From NCBI GenBank assembly GCA_023412745.1, contig JAEZBZ010000104.1, positions 1 through 18,229 on the forward strand: 18,229 bases of DNA, written 5' to 3'. Shown here piece after piece: positions 1 to 7,589 of this stretch (position 1 is its first letter; each line of letters starts with the position of its first letter). Source of the DNA: Pseudomonadota bacterium (GTDB taxonomy: Bacteria; Pseudomonadota; Alphaproteobacteria; Rhizobiales; Hyphomicrobiaceae). The notes below the pieces were generated by a model that saw nothing but the letters and a program-made list of their open reading frames with translations, was not told where the DNA came from and searched no databases. The translations under genes and the position numbers were made by a program.

Positions 1-471
1 GCGCTGCACCGCAGCCTGATAGGCACCACACAAGATGCTTTTGCCGACGTCGTCTGCGAGCGCACGAATTTCGGCAAATTCCGCAGCGCTCCGCTCACCG
101 AGCTGCTTTAGCAAATGAAAAACCGAAGGCTCATAAAGTGCGACTGAACGAAGGGCCTGCGGCCGCTCAAGCGCCACCCGCAGGGCAACACTCCCGCCGT
201 AGGAGTGCCCCACCAGGTGAACCGGCCCATCCAAATGGTCGATGAGGTCAATAATCGCCGCGGCTTCTTCAGCCAGGGAGAAGGGGCGAGCGCCGTGCCA
301 GGGGCCCGTGCTCTCGCAGCCATAGAAGTCGGGGGCGATCAGTTCGAAATCAGGCGCCAGCGCGGCCCGCAGCTTGCGCCATTGCCTGTGATCTGCGCCC
401 GAACAGTGGAGTGCCAGGACACGTTCCTTTGACCGTCCGACGCGCAGGTCGGAAGCTAAGCTCATGATCAT
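1..471 (-). CDS. alpha/beta hydrolase, 3' end cut by window edge
   Basis: This is the first 157 residues of an alpha/beta-hydrolase fold protein; the frame runs open to base 1. The serine-nucleophile elbow is visible as GHSYGG near residues 93-98, preceded by the strand 'GPVHLV'. An N-terminal 'VLALHCSGAD' strand-loop is the usual oxyanion-hole region, and 'LIAPDFYG' matches the following strand. The acid and histidine of the triad lie beyond the edge. Two start codons lie in frame, at 471 and 465. The 471 ATG has an AGAAGG sequence nine bases upstream, so I chose it. Such proteins are cytosolic esterases, lipases, dehalogenases or C-C hydrolases; the substrate cannot be told. A stop codon of a doubtful upstream minus-strand frame overlaps the start as ATGA. 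Family certain, function open. Confidence 0.85.
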   Translation of the reverse strand, partial: MIMSLASDLRVGRSKERVLALHCSGADHRQWRKLRAALAPDFELIAPDFYGCESTGPWHGARPFSLAEEAAAIIDLIDHLDGPVHLVGHSYGGSVALRVALERPQALRSVALYEPSVFHLLKQLGERSAAEFAEIRALADDVGKSILCGAYQAAVQR

Positions 472-677
472 GTTGTTACGCCTTCTTGCTTCGGCTGATG
501 CCGAGCGGAATCATAAGAGTTCCGGAGTGCCTGGGTCCGTTCCATACGGAACAAGATCCCCCTGTCCTTTGGCTCTAGCCGCAAGCCGTGATCCGGCGGT
601 CCTTCAGCTGTAGTGACCGTGCGCCGTGTGTCGCTGCGTCGCTTATCTGGGTTGGGCGACAAGACTGCCGTTGGTGT

Positions 678-703
678 GTCCGAGCAGATTGAGATGCTCG
701 GAC
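678..703 (-). terminator. perfect 9-bp inverted repeat downstream of the OsmC gene
   Basis: GTCCGAGCA and TGCTCGGAC form a perfect 9-bp stem around an 8-base loop (687-694). It lies about 50 bases past the OsmC-family stop on the minus strand, before the hydrolase gene. No T-run follows, so it is either a Rho-assisted or non-canonical terminator, an mRNA 3'-end stabiliser, or a protein-binding dyad. Confidence 0.45.
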
Positions 704-751
704 CGTTGCTCGTTCGCTTCGCCTCTCACCTTGTAGAAAGTACGACGTTAG

Positions 752-1336
752 TCAGGAGTTCGCGCGCTCGATCATGACCGGAACAGGCCGGCAGACCGTG
801 TTGCACACCGGCGAGTGCTGCTGTGCGTAGACGAGCAGGTCGTCGAGCTCCTTGTCGGAGCAGTCCGCCTTGACGTGCACGCGGATGCGGATCTGCTCGT
901 AGCCGGGCGCAACGGCCTCGTCGAGCCCGAGTAGGCCCTGCAGGTCGATGTCGCCGGCGAGGTCGGTCGACAATTCCTTGATGGCAATACCGCGGGCCAT
1001 GGCATGCAGGACGAAGGTGGTCGTCACGCAGCCGGCGAGCGCGTGCAGCAGGAACTCGACCGGGTTCGCGCCTTCGTTGTTTCCGAGCAGAACCGGGGGC
1101 TCCCCGTTCGTAAATTCAAAGCTGGACGAGCGCGAGGTATCCTCCTGACCGGCACCGTAGAAGTCGCGGATCACGGAGCGGTTCTCCCCGCCATTGATCC
1201 AGGTGTTGCGGGCACGGAATTGGAAGTTGGCGAGGCTCTTGTCGGCCTTGATGGCGGCGATGGTTGCGACGGCGGCGTTTACGTCGAGGCCGTTGATGAT
1301 GGCCGGGCTTTCCATGACAGCAGATTGAGTGCTCAT
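752..1336 (-). CDS. OsmC/Ohr-family thiol-dependent protein
   Basis: A 194-residue protein of the OsmC/Ohr superfamily, whose members reduce organic hydroperoxides with a reactive cysteine pair, or in some branches have unknown substrates. Both expected cysteines are present: Cys103 in 'LAGCVTTT' on the long central helix and Cys178 in 'SPVCNTV' near the C-terminus. The N-terminal beta-rich half carries 'GENRSVIRDF' and ends at 'NPVEFLLHAL'. An ATG lies upstream at 1462 in the same frame, but the start at 1336 has a GGAGA sequence eight bases before it and yields the family's usual N-terminus. The longer form would run into the neighbouring promoter region. It is divergent from the GlxA-like regulator at 1478 across 141 bases, which suggests control by that regulator (inference). 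Expected in the cytosol. Confidence 0.9.
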   Translation of the reverse strand: MSTQSAVMESPAIINGLDVNAAVATIAAIKADKSLANFQFRARNTWINGGENRSVIRDFYGAGQEDTSRSSSFEFTNGEPPVLLGNNEGANPVEFLLHALAGCVTTTFVLHAMARGIAIKELSTDLAGDIDLQGLLGLDEAVAPGYEQIRIRVHVKADCSDKELDDLLVYAQQHSPVCNTVCRPVPVMIERANS

Positions 1337-1477
1337 GATCGATCTCCGTTGGTTGGTGCTGCCGGACTTGCCAGATGCTGGCCACCGGCGACTGGAAATT
1401 AGATCTTTGTAGAGATTTTCAGCAGAGCGATTCTTGCTAAAATCGATCCATTCGTGCCACAAACGGAGGTTGCGCCA

Positions 1478-2584
1478 ATGGCAAATTCCGGTGTTGTCGA
1501 CGCCGCGATTCTGGCATTGCCGGAGACGGCCGGCTCGGCACTTTACGGCATGGTCGATGTGCTCGCCGCCACAGGCACGTTATGGCGGGAGCTCGTGGGT
1601 GAGGAACCGGGGCTCCCACTGATCCGGCCTCGCATCGTGTCCCCAGAAGAGCGGCCGTTTCGTTGCGGCAATGGCATACCCGTCAGTCCCGAGGTCACGA
1701 TCGAGCACGCAATTGAGCCGGATGTGGTGATCGTGCCAGAGCTGTGGCTCGCCCCGACAGACGACACTCGCGATCGTCATTCGAACGTGAAGGAGTGGCT
1801 GCGCCGCTGCCATGAAAGCGGCAGCATGATCTACTCGGCATGCTCCGGATCGGTGCTGCTCGCTGCCGCCGGGCTGCTCGATGGCCGTGAAGCGACCTCC
1901 CACTGGGCCTACGAGGACCTGTTCCGGAGGAGCTTTCCGAAGGTTAGATTTAATCCTGCACCCAATCTCGTCATCGCGGACCGGACTGGTCGTATCGTGA
2001 CGGCCGGAGGCACGATGTCATGGCATGATCTCGCCATTCACATCATTTCGCGGCATTGCAGTCCCGGCGAGGCCTTGCGCATTGCGAAGGTCTACCTGCT
2101 CAAGTGGCACGCGGAAGGGCAGCTACCTTACGCCAGTCTTGTGCGCCGGCAGCCGCACGCTGATTCCGTCGTGCGCGCGGCAGAAAGCTGGCTTGCCGCG
2201 CACTACCGGGAGCCGCGCGCCGTCGCGGCCGTGGTGAAACAGTGTGGGATACCTGAGCGCAGTCTCAAGCGGCGCTTCAGTGCTGCCACGGGGTCGACTC
2301 TGATTACCCACGTTCAAAACCTCCGCATTGAGGAGGCCAAGCGTTTGCTCGAAAACGAGGACAGTACCGCGGACGACGTCGCAACGGTGGTCGGCTATGA
2401 AAACCCGGCGTTCTTTCGGCGAGTCTTCAAGCGTTCCACAGGACTGACGCCGGGCGCGTATCGACGCATGTTTCGGCCCCTGAACGCTGCTCCAAAGCAA
2501 CTTTTCAGCGACCGCCTGGAGCAGCAACAAGTCAGATCTAGCTCACGTCGATTGCCTCCTTCAGGATCAAGCGACGGTCTTTAG
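1478..2584 (+). CDS. GlxA-family transcriptional regulator (DJ-1/PfpI-like domain + AraC HTH)
   Basis: A 368-residue two-domain regulator. Residues about 5-190 form a class-I-glutamine-amidotransferase/DJ-1-like sensor domain, with Cys122 in the nucleophile-elbow motif 'YSACSGSVLLA' and the following 'LLDGREATSHW', typical of GlxA/FtrA/CdhR relatives. Residues about 235-340 form an AraC/XylS double helix-turn-helix, with 'CGIPERSLKRRFSAATG' as the first and 'VATVVGYENPAFFRRVFKRS' as the second recognition unit. The frame opens at 1454, but GGAGG sits eight bases before the ATG at 1478, so I took that start. Relatives control catabolism of carnitine, glycine betaine, arginine or nitrile compounds. 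The effector here is unknown. The adjacent divergent OsmC gene is the obvious candidate target. A C-terminal tail of about 30 residues after the HTH is not conserved in character. Confidence 0.9.
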   Translation: MANSGVVDAAILALPETAGSALYGMVDVLAATGTLWRELVGEEPGLPLIRPRIVSPEERPFRCGNGIPVSPEVTIEHAIEPDVVIVPELWLAPTDDTRDRHSNVKEWLRRCHESGSMIYSACSGSVLLAAAGLLDGREATSHWAYEDLFRRSFPKVRFNPAPNLVIADRTGRIVTAGGTMSWHDLAIHIISRHCSPGEALRIAKVYLLKWHAEGQLPYASLVRRQPHADSVVRAAESWLAAHYREPRAVAAVVKQCGIPERSLKRRFSAATGSTLITHVQNLRIEEAKRLLENEDSTADDVATVVGYENPAFFRRVFKRSTGLTPGAYRRMFRPLNAAPKQLFSDRLEQQQVRSSSRRLPPSGSSDGL

Positions 2585-3114
2585 TTTCTGCTCATCCCCC
2601 AACAGGCGACTTGATAATCCGGTCGTTGTCGCTTCGATTTTTCATCAAGCCGATGTCCACACATGGGATGCACCGACAGACACCAATCTCGTTAAGCCGA
2701 GGAAGCCGACGTCTGAAGGTATTCAATTCGCAGTCGCAACTCTAGTGTGTGACGCGTGTCCGCTCTACCTCAACAAGCGGTCAACCCGTTCTTACGAAGG
2801 ACTGGGCCATTGCAAGCATCTTCAGACGCGCAGCTTACACCAGCGCCGCACCGGCGTTCGATGCTATGGACAGAGCACGGCGGTTCTGATGACGTCCAAG
2901 CAAAAGTTGATGTGTTTAGTACAAACAGAAACTCGATGAAGCAGCGAACATCCGTGCAACACGAGGAAGGTTTTCCTGCGCCACAATACGCACCTGCGGC
3001 GGCGCGTTGCAGACAGTTGTCTGAGGCTAAACTAGTGTTGCTGCAATGCGCTCGAATGGCACCACCATATATTCCGTCGATTGCATTGTGCATGGCTCTC
3101 AGACAGACGGACCT
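2585..3114. other. gene-poor stretch between the GlxA-like regulator and groEL
   Basis: About 530 bases without a supportable gene. Short open frames exist on both strands (for example 2756-3184 plus and 2770-3093 minus), but none resembles a known family, none has a good ribosome-binding site, and the plus-strand frame would run into the 3' end of groEL. Base composition is less GC-rich than the flanking genes. I see no transposase remnant or repeat. Confidence 0.5.
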
Positions 3115-3141
3115 GGGGGCCGGGCGACGTGCCCAACCCCC
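3115..3141 (-). terminator. strong GC-rich hairpin directly after groEL
   Basis: Eleven bases past the groEL stop, the minus-strand transcript can form an 11-bp stem: GGGGG-UU-GGGC paired with GCCC-GG-CCCCC around a 5-base ACGUC loop. The two UU/GG positions are wobble pairs only in RNA read from the minus strand, which supports it acting on the groESL transcript. There is no clear U-tract after it. Confidence 0.6.
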
Positions 3142-3152
3142 GGCAGTGCCTC

Positions 3153-4775
<1,623 letters not shown>

Positions 4776-4897
4776 TTGTTTGTGCTCCGATTGATGCGTC
4801 GGCAGCCCGGTGAAGGCACGCGATATGCCGTGCCGTCACCGCGATGGCGCCGACCGTTGCAAACGCGAACAAATGATTTGGATGAGGCCGCGAAGCG

Positions 4898-5212
4898 TTA
4901 CGCGGCGGCCTTCAAGTTGCCCCGGGTGTCGAGAACGCCCATCAGGTCACTCTCCTTCATGATGAGGAGGTCCTGCCCGTCGATCTTGACTTCGGTGCCG
5001 GACCACTTGCCGAACAGTACGCGGTCTCCGGTCTTCACATCGAGCGGCATCAGGCGTCCCTGGTCATCGCGGGCACCGGGCCCTACCGCCAGAACCTCAC
5101 CCTCTTGCGGTTTCTCCTTGGCCGTGTCGGGGATGATGATACCTCCGGCCGTCTTCTCCTCGGCGTCGATGCGGCGAACCACTACACGGTCATGCAGGGG
5201 GCGAAACTTCAT
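4898..5212 (-). CDS. groES: 10 kDa co-chaperonin GroES
   Basis: A 104-residue GroES that caps the GroEL cage as a heptamer. The opening 'MKFRPLHDRVVVRR' is diagnostic. The mobile loop 'EEKTAGGIIIPDTAKEKPQ' carries the GGIIIP tripeptide region that contacts GroEL, and 'GDRVLFGKWSGTEVKIDGQD' is the conserved C-terminal beta segment. The family average is 95-98 residues; the extra length is the tail 'GVLDTRGNLKAAA', where most end shortly after the ILAI-like strand. The start is fixed by an AAGGAGG Shine-Dalgarno seven bases before the ATG. First gene of the groES-groEL operon, about 80 bases downstream of the predicted promoter. Confidence 0.98.
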   Translation of the reverse strand: MKFRPLHDRVVVRRIDAEEKTAGGIIIPDTAKEKPQEGEVLAVGPGARDDQGRLMPLDVKTGDRVLFGKWSGTEVKIDGQDLLIMKESDLMGVLDTRGNLKAAA

Positions 5213-5290
5213 ATTTGACCTCCTTCAAGTTGCCCTAACCATGAATGTCCTGGAAGCTGACCTCGTCCGAGCATCAGCTCCCGCGCGCCC

Positions 5291-5319
5291 ATTTCGGGAT
5301 CAAATTTGGCACTTTCAAG
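5291..5319 (-). promoter_or_regulatory. sigma-32-type heat-shock promoter of groESL
   Basis: On the minus strand CTTGAAA (5313-5319) is separated by exactly 14 bases from CCCGAAAT (5291-5298). The first is a full match to the RpoH -35 consensus CTTGAAA; the second matches CCCCATNT at most positions. The predicted start of transcription is roughly 70 bases upstream of groES. The -35 lies inside the CIRCE operator, so repressor and RNA polymerase would compete for the same DNA. Confidence 0.65.
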
Positions 5320-5336
5320 ATGAGAGTGCCAAATTT
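5302..5336 (-). promoter_or_regulatory. CIRCE operator (HrcA site) upstream of groES
   Basis: AAATTTGGCACT and AGTGCCAAATTT form a perfect 12-bp inverted repeat around an 11-base spacer. The inner 27 bases (5306-5332) fit the CIRCE plan of TTAGCACTC-N9-GAGTGCTAA, with TTGGCACT(C/T) arms: A to G at the third arm position and one mismatch at the inner edge. CIRCE is the binding site of the heat-sensitive repressor HrcA. The site is about 94 bases before the groES start codon. Confidence 0.88.
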
Positions 5337-5350
5337 TTTAGTGCGTAATT

Positions 5351-5620
5351 TCAATGCACTACCAGCAGCCCATTGATCACACGCAGCTCTGTCTTGCGAA
5401 TTAGCTGCCGGTGCCCCACCCGAACCGAATGCAGCGAGCCGTCGATCTCTCGATGCCAATACACAAGGAAAGCCCTGAGCTCCGGGAAGTCGGGGGCGAC
5501 ATCATAGTCCTGCCAGACGTAGAGCTGGAGGAGTGACGGGTGATCCGGCAGCCGGTAGTGGATCTCGGCAGTGGTCAACCCATAGCCGTCGAGCTGCTTC
5601 AGGAAGGTGCGGCTTACCAT
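5351..5620 (-). CDS. usg: Usg family protein
   Basis: An 89-residue member of the Usg family, small alphaproteobacterial proteins of unknown function named from a gene upstream of trp genes. Conserved features seen: 'LDGYGLTTAEIHYRLPDHP' at the N-terminus, 'LQLYVWQDYDVAPDFPELRAFL' in the middle, and 'REIDGSLHSVRV' followed by 'LIRKTELRVING'. Length matches the family. GGGAG lies five bases before the ATG. It is nine bases downstream of the 69-residue gene at 5630-5839, so the two are probably co-translated. It ends only 15 bases before the groES operator. No trp genes are nearby; its place here between small chaperones and groESL suggests a stress role, which is inference only. Confidence 0.9.
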   Translation of the reverse strand: MVSRTFLKQLDGYGLTTAEIHYRLPDHPSLLQLYVWQDYDVAPDFPELRAFLVYWHREIDGSLHSVRVGHRQLIRKTELRVINGLLVVH

Positions 5621-5629
5621 TTCCGCTCC

Positions 5630-5839
5630 CTAGACCGATGCTGCCGGTCGATCACGCAACTGCCCCTCAGCCTGATAGGACGCGGCGTCAGTTGGATGAT
5701 CGAGCTTCAGAAGCGCATACATCACTTCGTCGAAAGTCACGGGCGCGGGCGCAAAGGGCGGACGCCGGAGAGCGGGAGCGGATTCCACCGCGCATGCATC
5801 CGATGCCCACCAAGACAGAATGGCGCGGCGCTCCTCCAT
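5630..5839 (-). CDS. small conserved-type protein, 69 residues, upstream of usg
   Basis: The protein starts 'MEERRAILSWWASDACAVES' and continues to 'FDEVMYALLKLDHP'. I recognise this pattern (EE(K/R)RAxLxxWASDAxAVES, then a D-E-[IV]-x-x-A-L-x-x-LD helix) from unnamed small proteins of Hyphomicrobiales, without a known function. The start at 5839 has GGAG six bases upstream. The same frame is open to ATG codons at 5863 and 5887 and a GTG at 5890, so up to 17 more residues are possible; those starts lack a good ribosome-binding site. The last 15 residues after 'LDHP' look unstructured. It abuts usg (nine bases) and follows the NDUFS4-like gene, in one co-directional run with hsp20 and groESL. 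Confidence 0.7.
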   Translation of the reverse strand: MEERRAILSWWASDACAVESAPALRRPPFAPAPVTFDEVMYALLKLDHPTDAASYQAEGQLRDRPAASV

Positions 5840-5886
5840 GCTTAACTCCGGATCGACGAGCATGGAACAGCAGGTCCATGTCTTCA

Positions 5887-6372
5887 TCACCGCGACGGCA
5901 AATTGCGGTCCGGAAGTGTGTTCTCAACATTGAAGGATCTCCATTTGTTCCTTTCACGTACACTGCATTTTTCAACAGAGGCGGCTCGCCGACCGACGCC
6001 ACTGGCGGCCAGTCTGGGTCGCCGGCGCTGGCGGACGCCTAGTCCCGCGATACCGGGGTTGCCGCGCCGTTGCTTTCGCTTGAGTTCAATGCGGTAGTCT
6101 AGCCCATGGTGTTCCGCGTATCCGATGGCCGCGACAAGTGTCGGAAACGTGAGCCGCTTGCGCCGATCGTCGCGATCACGGAGCCAACCGCCGCTTGGGG
6201 CGTCAAGCTCGAGCACCCATACGTCGTCACGCGCGTAGATGCGGCATCCGGGTCGCCCGGAAATGCCTCCGAGTTGGCACGGCACGCGTGGTGGTGGAGA
6301 TGTCAACTGGCCAAGCAGTGCGGCGGTACGCTCGAATGCTCGCACGACTTTCTGGCAGGTTTCTAGCTGCAT
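5887..6372 (-). CDS. hypothetical protein with NDUFS4-like (ETC complex I) pattern
   Basis: A 161-residue soluble protein. Residues about 45-100 read 'CRIYARDDVWVLELDAPSG', then 'GGWLRDRDDRRKRLTFPTLV', then 'AAIGYAEHHGLDYRI'. The order R-IY, W-LE, F-t, AI-YAE-HG-Y-v resembles the NDUFS4/ETC complex I subunit domain, but the QSG and MGW motifs of true NDUFS4 are absent, so it is at most a shortened relative. The arginine-rich C-terminal third (after residue about 105) does not look conserved and could be out-of-frame extension after an indel. GGGAGG lies five bases before the second of two adjacent ATGs, so I start at 6372 rather than 6375. The gap to hsp20 upstream is 65 bases; its end meets possible upstream starts of the 69-residue gene. 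Confidence 0.6.
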   Translation of the reverse strand: MQLETCQKVVRAFERTAALLGQLTSPPPRVPCQLGGISGRPGCRIYARDDVWVLELDAPSGGWLRDRDDRRKRLTFPTLVAAIGYAEHHGLDYRIELKRKQRRGNPGIAGLGVRQRRRPRLAASGVGRRAASVEKCSVRERNKWRSFNVENTLPDRNLPSR

Positions 6373-6437
6373 CATTGCCTCCCGGCTCGCCGGCAGGATA
6401 CCGGCGTATACTGATCAATGCTCATCGGCCAATGGGT

Positions 6438-6920
6438 TCAGGCGGCGCGTTGATCGGCCAAGTGCTCGATCGTGTCCGCAGGCTTGCGTGGCACGGATAG
6501 AAACGTGCCCGGGTTGATCGGGATCGATCGAGGTTTGAGCGCATCGGGGAGCTCGCGCCTCAGGGTGATGACCAGCAAGCCTTCGCCCATTGTCGCATCG
6601 ACGACCTCGACATAGTCGGCAAGGTCGAACCGGCGCTCGAACACGCGCGCAGAGATGCCTCGGTGCAGATAAATCTGGCCGTTGCTCTCATTCATTGAGC
6701 CGCGGATTGTGAGACGGCTCTGTTCCTGCACGATCTCGATGTCCTCCTTGCGGAAGCCAGAGAGCGCCATGACGATGCGATATTGGTCGTCGCCAACTTT
6801 CTCGATGTTGAAGGGCGGGCAGGTTGCTTCCGGCCGCTGGAGCGCGGGGGTCAGCAACCCAGCCATGTGGTCGAAACCGATGCTCGACCGGAACAGCGGT
6901 GTGAAGTCGAGTGTCGCCAT
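6438..6920 (-). CDS. small heat-shock protein Hsp20 (IbpA/HspA class)
   Basis: A 160-residue alpha-crystallin-domain chaperone that holds unfolding proteins for DnaK/ClpB and GroESL. The opening 'MATLDFTPLFRSSIGFDHM' and 'PPFNIEKVGDDQYRIVMALS' are typical of the IbpA/class-A rhizobial group. The crystallin domain spans about residues 38-130, including 'GFRKEDIEIVQEQSRLTIRG', 'YLHRGISARVFERRFDL' and 'GEGLLVITLRRELP'; the partner-binding I-x-I motif is 'SIPI'. Two ATGs occur at 6926 and 6920. AGGAGG abuts the first but lies six bases before the second, so 6920 is the start. First gene of the minus-strand run toward groESL, divergent from the hsp20 at 7145. Confidence 0.95.
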   Translation of the reverse strand: MATLDFTPLFRSSIGFDHMAGLLTPALQRPEATCPPFNIEKVGDDQYRIVMALSGFRKEDIEIVQEQSRLTIRGSMNESNGQIYLHRGISARVFERRFDLADYVEVVDATMGEGLLVITLRRELPDALKPRSIPINPGTFLSVPRKPADTIEHLADQRAA

Positions 6921-6944
6921 AGCCATCCTCCTTTCGAAGCGACA
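6912..6944 (-). promoter_or_regulatory. possible RNA thermometer over the hsp20 (6920) start
   Basis: In the minus-strand mRNA, UGUCGC (6944-6939) in the leader pairs perfectly with GCGACA (6917-6912), codons 2-4 of hsp20. The 21-base loop holds AGGAGG and the AUG, and within it UUC/GGA flank a GAAA tetraloop, masking part of the Shine-Dalgarno. This geometry is like ROSE/fourU thermometers of rhizobial small heat-shock genes, but I do not see the ROSE consensus. Confidence 0.35.
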
Positions 6945-6993
6945 ACCATGAATTTACGGGTACGAGGGCTGCCTGATGGGCTGCCCGGCCAAC

Positions 6994-7022
6994 TAGGTGT
7001 GTCGTGGCTTTCGGTGTTCAAG
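6994..7022 (-). promoter_or_regulatory. weak sigma-32-like promoter for the minus-strand hsp20
   Basis: CTTGAAC (7022-7016) matches the RpoH -35 at six of seven positions. Fourteen bases on, the -10 position reads CACACCTA, a poor match to CCCCATNT. A GGGCACCC half-site reminiscent of CIRCE lies one base upstream of the -35. The position, about 75 bases before the hsp20 start, is suitable. Confidence 0.3.
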
Positions 7023-7040
7023 AGGGTGCCCAAAAAAAAT

Positions 7041-7082
7041 ATGGCACTCAGCCCTTGACGGTGTCAGGTGCGTGCCCAAATC
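7041..7082 (+). promoter_or_regulatory. sigma-32-like promoter with degenerate CIRCE half-site, plus-strand hsp20 pair
   Basis: CTTGACG (7054-7060), 14 bases, then CCCAAATC (7075-7082) repeat the spacing of the groES promoter. ATGGCACTC (7041-7049) is a near-perfect CIRCE left arm. It is followed by a 9-base spacer ending in CTTGA, exactly as at groES, and a decayed right arm CGGTGTCAG (five of nine positions). The leader would be about 55 bases long. Confidence 0.5.
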
Positions 7083-7117
7083 CCCCCGCGAAAGCGGCGA
7101 TAGAGAACATTCCGCTT

Positions 7118-7145
7118 TGGCGACATCATTCACAGGAGTGGGCCA
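7118..7145 (+). promoter_or_regulatory. possible RNA thermometer over the hsp20 (7145) start
   Basis: The leader can fold as UGGC (7118-7121) paired with GCCA (7142-7145, whose A is the start-codon A), an asymmetric GACAU/G internal loop, then CAUUC (7127-7131) paired with GAGUG (7136-7140) around an ACAG loop. The Shine-Dalgarno AGGAG (7134-7138) is half in the upper stem. A short GNRA hairpin, CCGC-GAAA-GCGG, precedes it near 7086-7097. Weak stems with a U-G pair over the ribosome site fit a temperature-melting switch. Confidence 0.4.
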
Positions 7146-7558
7146 TGTATCATCCATTGGATGCATTGTTCGACCTGCAGCGCGCATTGGAAGCACGACT
7201 GGACAGCGACTGGCTGCGGGGGGCAACAGGGGGAGCCGGAACGTTCCCGCCTATTAACGTCTTTCAGCAGGGCGACAGCCTGGTCGCCATTTTGGAGGTG
7301 CCCGGTGTGAGCAAGGAAGACCTGGATATCCAGGCGAAGGGCGATACTATCAGGATCTCCGGCAAGAAGACGATTGCCTACCCGGAGGGGGTGAGCCTGC
7401 ATCGCCGGGAGCGGTTGACCGGCTCGTTCGACCGCACGCTCACAGTCCCGATGCAAATCGATACCGAGGGCATCAAGGCCGAGTACCGCGATGGCGTGCT
7501 GGCTCTGTTCATACCTCGTGCCGAGAGCGACAAGCCCCGCACGATCCAAATCAATTGA
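7145..7558 (+). CDS. small heat-shock protein Hsp20
   Basis: A 137-residue Hsp20. The N-terminal arm 'MYHPLDALFDLQRALEAR' is short. The alpha-crystallin domain runs from 'FPPINVFQQGDSLVAILEVP' (about residue 37) through 'GVSKEDLDIQAKGDTIRISG', 'HRRERLTGSFDRTLTVP' and 'YRDGVLALFIPRAESDKP' to the terminal I-x-I 'TIQIN'. The frame is open upstream to 7004, but AGGAG seven bases before 7145 and the family N-terminus fix the start. It leads a two-gene operon, 31 bases before the next hsp20, and is divergent from the third hsp20. The two plus-strand Hsp20s differ enough (class-C-like) to form distinct oligomers; that is inference from family knowledge. Confidence 0.95.
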   Translation: MYHPLDALFDLQRALEARLDSDWLRGATGGAGTFPPINVFQQGDSLVAILEVPGVSKEDLDIQAKGDTIRISGKKTIAYPEGVSLHRRERLTGSFDRTLTVPMQIDTEGIKAEYRDGVLALFIPRAESDKPRTIQIN

Positions 7559-7589
7559 TCAGCAAGAGCCGATTGATCGGAGGCAAGCC

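Noticed and set aside
468..662. Minus-strand 64-codon frame overlapping the hydrolase start as ATGA
   Set aside because: The overlap is suggestive of coupling, but there is no ribosome site, the composition is arginine-rich and I recognise no family; the hydrolase has its own Shine-Dalgarno.
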